Positions 57,945-64,000 of a stretch of DNA of 64,000 nucleotides are shown here, piece after piece. The DNA is taken from the NCBI RefSeq assembly GCF_041435495.1, contig NZ_CP108644.1:7735501-7799500 (forward strand), in the 5' to 3' direction. The stretch's first letter is position 1, and the number at the start of each line of letters is the position of its first letter. This DNA is from Streptomyces sp. NBC_01116. Lineage in GTDB: Bacteria > Actinomycetota > Actinomycetes > Streptomycetales > Streptomycetaceae. The translations under genes were made by a program, and so were the position numbers. The notes below the pieces were generated by a model. That model was given only the letters and a program-made list of their open reading frames with translations, ran no database searches and had not been told where the DNA came from.

Positions 57945-58988
57945 ATGGTGGGATTCGTGGACCCGGTGAAGAACTCCGTGATGGACCCGGTGATGGAACC
58001 CGCGGCGGACTCGGCGATGGGCCCTTCGGGCCCCCGCACCGGCGGCCGGTCCCCGGGAGCGGCGGCCGACGGGGGCCTGACCACGGGTGCGGTGGCCCGT
58101 CTCCTGGGGGTCGCGCCGACGACACTGCGCTCGTGGGACCGCCGCTACGGCATCGGCCCGGCCGCACGGGAGGACGGGCGGCACCGTCGCTGGACCGGGG
58201 CCGACATCGCCGCTCTGCGGAACATGTGCCGCCTGACGAGCGCGGGCCTGCCGCCTGCCGAGGCCGCTCGCGCCGTCCTGGCCGGACCCCGCGCCACGGC
58301 CGCGCCGGAACCGGGGCGCACCTCCCGGGGCCTCGGGGAGCCTCCGCTCGGCAGCGCCCGCCGGGAGTGCCGCGGCCTCGCACGGGCGGCGCTCCGCCTG
58401 GACGCGCCGGTCATGGAGGAACTGCTCACGGAGGTGCTCGACCGCTACGGGCTGCCGGCCGCCTGGGACGAGGTGATGGTGCCGGCGCTGCACGCGGTGG
58501 GACGCAGGTGGGAGAGCGCGGGGGAGCGGTACATCGAGGTCGAGCACCTGCTGTCCTGGCACGTCTCGGGCGCGCTGCGCGGCGTCTCGGCCGCCCGGCC
58601 TCCCGTGCCCGGCGCGGGCCTCTCGCTGCTGGCCTGCGCACCCGGAGAGACCCACACACTGGCCCTGGAGGCACTGGCCGCCACGCTCACCCAGCACGGT
58701 CTGCCGGTCCGTATGTTCGGCGCCGCCCTGCCCGTCGAGGCCCTGGAGGAGGCGGTCCGTCGCACCGGACCCGACGCGGTGGTGCTCTGGGCGCAGTCGC
58801 GCGACACGGCGAGCCACGCGCTCGCGGCCCGGGTGGGGGCGGTCGAGTGGGGCGTACGGGGTGCGCGCAGGCGGCCCGTCGTCTTCACCGTCGGGCCGGG
58901 CTGGGCCGGGCGGCAGCCCCCGGGGACCCGCCACCCGCACGGGCTCGCCGACGCGGTGGACGCACTGGCCACACTCGGTGCGCGGTGA
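57945..58988 (+). CDS. MerR-type regulator with a B12-binding domain (CarH/LitR-like)
   Basis: A 347-residue regulator. The MerR helix-turn-helix reads TTGAVARLLGVAPTTLRSWDRRYGIGP (in part) at about 46-72. The middle has W-E-S-A-G then VEHLLSWHVSG, equivalent to the Wx(9-10)EH adenosylcobalamin cap of CarH, with one extra residue. The B12-binding fold follows with the cobalt-ligand His in PGETHTLALEAL. CarH/LitR proteins are light sensors that release DNA when adenosylcobalamin is photolysed. ATG 57945 is chosen; a GTG at 57957 would also do. Confidence 0.85.
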   Translation: MVGFVDPVKNSVMDPVMEPAADSAMGPSGPRTGGRSPGAAADGGLTTGAVARLLGVAPTTLRSWDRRYGIGPAAREDGRHRRWTGADIAALRNMCRLTSAGLPPAEAARAVLAGPRATAAPEPGRTSRGLGEPPLGSARRECRGLARAALRLDAPVMEELLTEVLDRYGLPAAWDEVMVPALHAVGRRWESAGERYIEVEHLLSWHVSGALRGVSAARPPVPGAGLSLLACAPGETHTLALEALAATLTQHGLPVRMFGAALPVEALEEAVRRTGPDAVVLWAQSRDTASHALAARVGAVEWGVRGARRRPVVFTVGPGWAGRQPPGTRHPHGLADAVDALATLGAR

Positions 58989-59048
58989 CCACGGCCGCCA
59001 CACCGGTCGGTGGCCGCGGCCGCGGTTGGCGGCGTCACCGCGGGCGCG

Positions 59049-59095
59049 GTCGCGGTGCCCGGCGTCACCGCCGTCGCGGTCCCCGGCGTCACCGC
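59049..59095. repeat. two 23-bp tandem repeats between convergent genes
   Basis: GTCGCGGT(G/C)CCCGGCGTCACCGC is repeated with a 24-bp period at 59049-59071 and 59073-59095. A further GGCGTCACCGC copy lies at 59031-59041. The array reaches the stop codon of the aminotransferase gene. It may be a degenerate terminator. Confidence 0.6.
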
Positions 59096-60288
59096 AGCCA
59101 GTCCGACAATCCCGTCAGGAGGCGCTCCACGTCGTCCGCGTCGTTGTACGCGCAGAGCCCGACGCGCAGGCCACCGCCGTCGCCGAGCCCCAGGTGCCGG
59201 GAGGCCTCCAGGGCGTAGAAGGAGCCGGCGGGCGCGTGCACCCCGGAGCGGGCGAGGGAGCGGTAGGCGTCCGACGCGTCCCGGCCCTCGAAGGTGAGCA
59301 GCAGGGTGGGTGTGCGTACGGCGGCACGGGAGTGGACCGTCACACCGCCCAGTTCGCGCACCGCCTTCTCGATGCTCTCCCGCAACTCCGTCTCGTGGGC
59401 GCCGATCGCCGCGTACGCCGACCGCAGCCGCTCCCGCCGGCCGCCCGCGCCGGTGCCCAGCCCCGCCAGGAAGTCCACCGCCGCCCGGGTGCCCGCCATC
59501 GACTCGTAGGGGAGCGTGCCGAGTTCGAAGCGTTCCGGCACGTCGTCGGTGGAAGGCGCCAGCTTGTCCGGGTGGAGGGTGTCGAGCAGTTCGGGACGGG
59601 CGGCGAGCACCCCGTGATGGGGCCCGAAGAACTTGTACGGGGAGCAGACGAAGAAGTCCGCCCCGAGCCGCTCCACGTCCACCGGGTGGTGGGCCGTCAG
59701 ATGGACCCCGTCCACGTATAGCAGTGCGCCGGCCCGGTGGGCGAGTTCGGCGATGGCCGGGACGTCGGGCCGGGTACCGATGAGGTTGGACGCGCCGGTC
59801 ACCGCGACCAGCCGGGTCCGACCGGTGATCTGTGCGCCGACGGTCCCGGGGGACAGCTCGCCGGTCGACGGATCGAAGTCGGCCCACCGCACGACCGCCC
59901 CCGCCCGCTCGGCCGCGTGCACCCACGGCCGGATGTTGGCATCGTGGTCCAGTCGGCTGACCACCACCTCGTCCCCCGGGCGCCAGGTCCTGGAGAGGGT
60001 GCGCGAGAAGTCGTACGTGAGCTGGGTGGCGCTTCGGCCGTACACGATCCCGCCCGGGTCCGCGCCCAGCAGGTCCGCCATGGCCTGCCGGAAACCGCGG
60101 ACGATCTGCTCCGCGTTCACCTCTCCGGGCAGGGCGGCGCCCCGGATCGACAGGGGCCCGCTCATCGCCTCGCCGATCGCGGCGATGACGGAGGCCGGAG
60201 TCTGGGTGCCGCCCGGCCCGTCGAAGTGCGCCGTGCCGGACCGCAGGGCGGGGAACTGTGCGCGCACCGCGCCGACGTCGTACGACAA
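59089..60288 (-). CDS. cysteine desulfurase-like class V aminotransferase
   Basis: A 399-residue PLP enzyme. The N-terminus has FPALRSGTAHFDGPGGTQTP. The PLP Lys sits in FFVCSPYKFFGPHHG (about 217-231), preceded by LLYVDGVHLTAHHPVD. It resembles the cysteine desulfurase-like group that lacks a clear sulfur-transfer Cys loop. The start is a TTG at 60288 with GAGGAG 5 nt before it; a longer frame upstream has no ribosome site. The role is uncertain: sulfur mobilisation or another beta/gamma-elimination. Confidence 0.83.
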   Translation of the reverse strand: MSYDVGAVRAQFPALRSGTAHFDGPGGTQTPASVIAAIGEAMSGPLSIRGAALPGEVNAEQIVRGFRQAMADLLGADPGGIVYGRSATQLTYDFSRTLSRTWRPGDEVVVSRLDHDANIRPWVHAAERAGAVVRWADFDPSTGELSPGTVGAQITGRTRLVAVTGASNLIGTRPDVPAIAELAHRAGALLYVDGVHLTAHHPVDVERLGADFFVCSPYKFFGPHHGVLAARPELLDTLHPDKLAPSTDDVPERFELGTLPYESMAGTRAAVDFLAGLGTGAGGRRERLRSAYAAIGAHETELRESIEKAVRELGGVTVHSRAAVRTPTLLLTFEGRDASDAYRSLARSGVHAPAGSFYALEASRHLGLGDGGGLRVGLCAYNDADDVERLLTGLSDWLR

Positions 60289-60895
60289 GGAGGCTCCTCG
60301 ATTCGCTGATGTGCTGCCGGATCTCCTTGTGATCATCGCAGGGCGGTGTCCTCCGGTGGAAGGAGTGGGAGCCTGCCGGCGGATCCCCGCCCCGAGGCCC
60401 GCTTCCAGGCCCTGCTTCGGTGCCCCGCTCCGAGTCCCTGCTTCGGGGGCGCTTTCGGCGGAGCGGGTTTCGCGCGGGCGCACCGCTCCGCATCCATTTG
60501 CGCGCCCGAGCGTGGGGCTGCGGCGACCGGCGCACCGGAATGCGCCGTCCTCAAGCGTCGCGATGATCCTACGAAAGAATCCTTCGCACAAATGAACTCG
60601 CCTCGGTTGTGCGATCCTTCTCGCATTCTCGGCACGGATAAATGCGCCGGATGATTTCTGCGAGTCGGGCGTGATTAAAGCGATGGGAACGGGAAATAGA
60701 TGATCTGGGCTGATGGGGTAGGGGGCATCAGTTCACACCGCGGCCGAATTCTCTCGGGGCCGGGTGTCCGAAAGTCGCCAGTGCGGGGCCGTGGCCGCCG
60801 CCCGGGGTTTCCTGTCACGTCGTGGGGGCTCTGGCCTGCTCTGATGCGATGCGATGGTCTCTCTCCCCGTCACTGTCACTCGTGGAGGGTCACGG
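60289..60895. other. 607-bp gene-free control region
   Basis: The left third (60360-60470) is GC-rich with repeated CCCTGCTTCGG elements. Short frames exist on both strands here but lack ribosome sites and conserved features. From about 60550 to 60720 the sequence is much richer in A and T, with the imperfect palindrome CGAAAGAATCCTTCG (60566-60585 area) and TGCG/CGCA repeats. This is the likely promoter region of the hydroxylase and PKS genes. Confidence 0.5.
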
Positions 60896-61837
60896 ATGGA
60901 CGAGCGCGAGCACTCCGCCGATGGCGGAATCTATTCGGCCGGTGATTCGGTCGGCCGGAAGGGGCGGGCCGGTAATTCCGTTGCGCGGCTTCTTCGCGCC
61001 GCTGCGTACCCGGTTCTCCTCCTCTCGGTCGTATCCGTGGGTGTGGGCGCATTGCGGCTGCAGTGGGATCCGGCCTGGGTCAGTTCGCTTTTCGTGGTCG
61101 GGGTAATCGCCTATCTGGCTCTCCTCGAACGGCTGATTCCCTATGACCGGAACTGGCACCCCGGAAAGGCCGAATGGCGTTGGTACGGCATCTACTTCCT
61201 GCTCACCATGGCCGGAAGCGGACTGGCGCAACTACTGGTCGCGCTGGCCGTCGGCCTGATCTCGCCCGCGGAGTCGGCCCGCCCTCTCGGGGTCGAGATC
61301 CCGGGCGCGCTCCTCGCCGGATCGCTCGTCAGCTACGCGGTGCACCGGCTGGGCCACCGGAACGCCCTGCTCTGGCGCCTGCACGGCGTGCATCACGTGC
61401 CGGAGAAGGTCAACGTCGCCAACAACGGGGTCAACCATGTGCTGGACATCGTCCTGGCGCAGGCCCTCGTCCAGCTGACCCTGGCGTTCGTGGGATTCTC
61501 CCGCCCCGCGGTGCTGGCGGTCGGGCTCTTCGTCGCCGCCCAGGGCTATTTCGTCCACGCCAACATCGATGTCCGCATCGGACGGCTCAACCACCTTCTG
61601 GCCAGTCCCGAGCAGCACCGTCTGCACCACAGCACCGATCTGTCCGAAGCCGGCCACTACGGCTCCGACCTGTCGTGCTGGGACCACCTCTTCGGCAGCT
61701 TCACCTGGTACCCCGGCCGCGAGCCCGCCGCCGTGGGCCTGCACGACCCCACGTCGTTCCCCGGCACCGGCGAGATCCTCGCCGCGTTCACCCATCCCTG
61801 GCGACGCCGACCGGCACGGGCCTCCCGGCCGGAGTGA
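60896..61837 (+). CDS. fatty-acid hydroxylase / sterol desaturase-type membrane protein
   Basis: A 313-residue integral membrane di-iron enzyme. The eight-histidine pattern is present: HRLGH (about 150), HGVHHVP, and a cluster HRLHHSTD near 240. Four to five membrane segments fill the first half. It would hydroxylate or desaturate a lipid or polyketide chain. ATG 60896 has GGAGGG 8 nt upstream; an earlier ATG at 60854 lacks one. It precedes the PKS by 57 bp and probably works on its product. Confidence 0.87.
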   Translation: MDEREHSADGGIYSAGDSVGRKGRAGNSVARLLRAAAYPVLLLSVVSVGVGALRLQWDPAWVSSLFVVGVIAYLALLERLIPYDRNWHPGKAEWRWYGIYFLLTMAGSGLAQLLVALAVGLISPAESARPLGVEIPGALLAGSLVSYAVHRLGHRNALLWRLHGVHHVPEKVNVANNGVNHVLDIVLAQALVQLTLAFVGFSRPAVLAVGLFVAAQGYFVHANIDVRIGRLNHLLASPEQHRLHHSTDLSEAGHYGSDLSCWDHLFGSFTWYPGREPAAVGLHDPTSFPGTGEILAAFTHPWRRRPARASRPE

Positions 61838-61894
61838 CCACCGCCTCCCGACGCTCCACCACGACTTGCTCCACCACGACTTGAGGAGTTCGAC

Positions 61895-64000
61895 ATGGCC
61901 GACGCGAACAACCGGGCGTTACGGAACAAGGTGGCGATCATCGGGATGGGCTGCCGCCTGCCCGGCGGCGCCTCGGACCACCGCACGTACTGGCGCAATC
62001 TGGTGGACGGCAAGGACTGCATCACGCCCACCCCGCCCGACCGGTACGACGTCGGCACGCTCGGCAGCCGGTTCCGTGACAAACCGGGACGCCTCGTCGG
62101 CGGCCGCGGTGGATACATCGACGGCTTCGACGAGTTCGACCCCGCGTTCTTCGGCATCAGCCCCCGCGAGGCCGACCACATGGACCCGCAGCAGCGAAAG
62201 CTCCTCGAAGTGGCGTGGGAGGCCCTGGAGGACGGGGGCCAGCGGCCCGCCGACCTCGCCGGCGGCAACGTCGCCGTCTACGTCGGCGCGTTCACCCTCG
62301 ACTACAAGATCCTGCAATTCGCCGACCTGGGCTTCACCTCGCTGGCCGCCCACACCGCGACCGGCACCATGATGACGATGGTGTCGAACCGCATCTCGTA
62401 CTGCTTCGACTTCCGCGGCCCCAGCCTGTCCATCGACACCGCGTGCAGCTCCTCCCTGGTCGCCGTTCACCTGGCGTGCCAGGCGCTGAACAACGGCGAG
62501 AGCGACCTCGCGCTGGCCGGCGGCACCCTGCTGCACATGGCCCCGCAGTACACCGTCGCGGAGACCAAGGGCGGGTTCCTGTCGCCCGAGGGCCGCTCCC
62601 GTACGTTCGACGCCGCCGCCGACGGCTACGTGCGGGCCGAAGGCGTCGGCCTGGTCGCGCTGAAGCGGCTGGAGGACGCCGTACGGGACGGGGACCGCAT
62701 CCACGCCGTGATCTCCGGCAGCGGCGTCAACCAGGACGGCCACACCAACGGCATCACCGTGCCCAACGCCGACGCCCAGGTCGACCTCATCCGCCGGGTC
62801 TGCGCCGAGGCGGGCATCACCCCCGGGGCGCTCCAGTACATGGAGGCACACGGCACCTCGACCCCGGTCGGCGACCCGATCGAGGCCAACGCCCTGGCAC
62901 GCGCGCTGGCCATCGGACGGGCCCCGGGAGCCCGCGCCTACGTCGGCTCGGTCAAGACGAACATCGGCCACACCGAATCCGCCGCCGGGGTCGCCGGGCT
63001 GATCAAGACCGTCCTGAGCATCAAGCACCGCACGATCCCGCCCCACATCAACCTGGAGAACCTCAACCCCGCCATCGACCCGGCGACCCTGCCCTACGAG
63101 ATCCCCACCCGGCCCACCGCCTGGCCCGAGCACGAAGGGCCCGCCCGCGCCGGGGTCAACTCCTTCGGGTTCGGCGGCACCAACGCCCATGTCGTCCTGG
63201 AGGAGGCCCCCGCGCCCCAGCCGGACCTCCGCCCCGCCACGCCCGCCGGGCGACGCTGGAGCATCCTGCCGCTCAGCGCCCGCAACCCCGACGCCCTGAC
63301 GGAAATGGCGGCCGGGATCCGGGGCGAGCTGGCGGGCGACAACGGCCCCGCCGTGGCCCTCGACGACCTCGGCCACACCCTGGCGCACCGCCGCCAGCAC
63401 CTCCCCGAGCGGCTGTCCGTCGCCTACACCTCGCGCGCCTCCCTCGACGAGGCCCTGGCCGCGCACGCGCGCGGCGAGGCCCACCCCCGGGTCGTCCACG
63501 GCCGCGCCCGGGACGCCGCCGACCGGCGGCTGGTCTGGGTCTTCACCGGCATGGGCCCCCAGTGGTGGGGCATGGGCCGCCAACTGCTCGCCGAGGAGCC
63601 GGTCTTCCGTGACGCGATCGCCGCGTGCGACCGGGCGCTGCGGGAGTTCGCCGACTGGTCCCTCACCGAGGAGATGACCGCCGACGAGTCCGTCTCCCGG
63701 ATGGGGGAGACCTGGCTCGCCCAGCCCGCGAACTTCGCCGTGCAGGTCGCCCTGGCGGCCCTGTGGCGGTCCCACGGAGTGCGCCCGGACGCCGTGGTCG
63801 GCCACAGCACCGGGGAGATCGCCGCCTTCCACGCGGCGGGCGTCTACTCCCTGCGGGACGCGGCCAGGATCGTCGTGCACCGCAGCCGCCTCCAGCAGAC
63901 CCTGGCCGGCACCGGCGCCATGCTCGCCGTCAGCCTCTCGGAGGACGAGGCGGAGCGCCGGGTGCGCCCCTACAGCGACCGGATCTCCATCGCCGCCGTC
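61895..64000 (+). CDS. type I polyketide synthase (5' part, KS and start of AT)
   Basis: The first 702 codons of a PKS that runs off the window. The ketosynthase spans about 10-430, with the active Cys in DTACSSSL (about 184) and His in EAHGTSTP and NIGHTES. A linker follows, then an acyltransferase with VFTGMGPQWWGMG and the active Ser in GHSTGEIAA (about 635). The domains visible suggest a large iterative or modular enzyme. GAGGAG precedes the ATG. Codon 9 is TTA (61919-61921), so translation should depend on the bldA tRNA. Confidence 0.92.
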   Translation, partial: MADANNRALRNKVAIIGMGCRLPGGASDHRTYWRNLVDGKDCITPTPPDRYDVGTLGSRFRDKPGRLVGGRGGYIDGFDEFDPAFFGISPREADHMDPQQRKLLEVAWEALEDGGQRPADLAGGNVAVYVGAFTLDYKILQFADLGFTSLAAHTATGTMMTMVSNRISYCFDFRGPSLSIDTACSSSLVAVHLACQALNNGESDLALAGGTLLHMAPQYTVAETKGGFLSPEGRSRTFDAAADGYVRAEGVGLVALKRLEDAVRDGDRIHAVISGSGVNQDGHTNGITVPNADAQVDLIRRVCAEAGITPGALQYMEAHGTSTPVGDPIEANALARALAIGRAPGARAYVGSVKTNIGHTESAAGVAGLIKTVLSIKHRTIPPHINLENLNPAIDPATLPYEIPTRPTAWPEHEGPARAGVNSFGFGGTNAHVVLEEAPAPQPDLRPATPAGRRWSILPLSARNPDALTEMAAGIRGELAGDNGPAVALDDLGHTLAHRRQHLPERLSVAYTSRASLDEALAAHARGEAHPRVVHGRARDAADRRLVWVFTGMGPQWWGMGRQLLAEEPVFRDAIAACDRALREFADWSLTEEMTADESVSRMGETWLAQPANFAVQVALAALWRSHGVRPDAVVGHSTGEIAAFHAAGVYSLRDAARIVVHRSRLQQTLAGTGAMLAVSLSEDEAERRVRPYSDRISIAAV

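Noticed and set aside
58445..60535. A minus-strand frame of 696 codons across two genes.
   Set aside because: It mixes the antisense of the MerR gene, the tandem repeat and an off-frame reading of the aminotransferase.
60333..60654. Opposing small frames in the 600-bp control region.
   Set aside because: They have no ribosome sites and no conserved pattern, and the sequence composition there looks regulatory.

Overview
The window looks like a Streptomyces chromosome. GC content is very high, genes are joined by ATGA or GTGA stop/start overlaps, GTG and TTG starts are common, several genes carry the rare TTA (bldA-dependent) codon, and many families are typical actinobacterial ones (DUF1206, DUF4383, DUF2264, a StrR-type activator, a B12-binding MerR regulator, MbtH). 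All calls come from reading the sequence; no database was searched.

Left flank (1-9.7 kb): the end of a lutABC L-lactate oxidation operon, a DUF2264 protein, a TauE/SafE exporter, two small proteins, a large ATPase that resembles LAL regulators but has no LuxR helix-turn-helix, then a tRNA-Pro(GGG) and a strong terminator.

Centre (9.7-37.9 kb): an NRPS gene cluster I cannot match to a known product. The plus-strand operon is A-T didomain, kynurenine-3-monooxygenase-like flavoprotein, DUF6875, C-A-T-C-A-T-reductase NRPS, O-methyltransferase and P450. A coupled sulfatase-like/MFS pair and a StrR-type activator lie to its left. The minus-strand operon is B12-radical SAM, sulfotransferase, methyltransferase, rubrerythrin-like protein, a fusion of the GyrB ATPase half with a methyltransferase, sulfotransferase and a DDAH/amidinotransferase-like enzyme. 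A third minus-strand set is a 43-residue peptide, MbtH and a second B12-radical SAM enzyme. Inference: an aldehyde- or alcohol-terminated peptide carrying an aromatic, hydroxylated and O-methylated unit, further changed by radical methylation or cyclisation and sulfonation. The GyrB-like fusion hints that gyrase, or the ATP site of a GHKL enzyme, matters to resistance or to the pathway.

Right flank (38-60.3 kb): ordinary chromosomal genes, including an APH-type kinase, a DsbA/CcdA thiol-redox group, SPFH/NAD-kinase-like/Nudix genes, an SDR, TetR/PAP2/DMT with a striking operator array, PadR/FadH with an AphA-like palindrome, DoxX, MMPL/MarR, FAS1, DUF1206, DUF4383, a CarH/LitR-like B12 regulator and a class V aminotransferase.

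Right end (60.3-64 kb): a 600-bp control region, a sterol-desaturase-type hydroxylase and the first 702 codons of a type I PKS with a TTA codon at position 9, probably the start of a second biosynthetic cluster.
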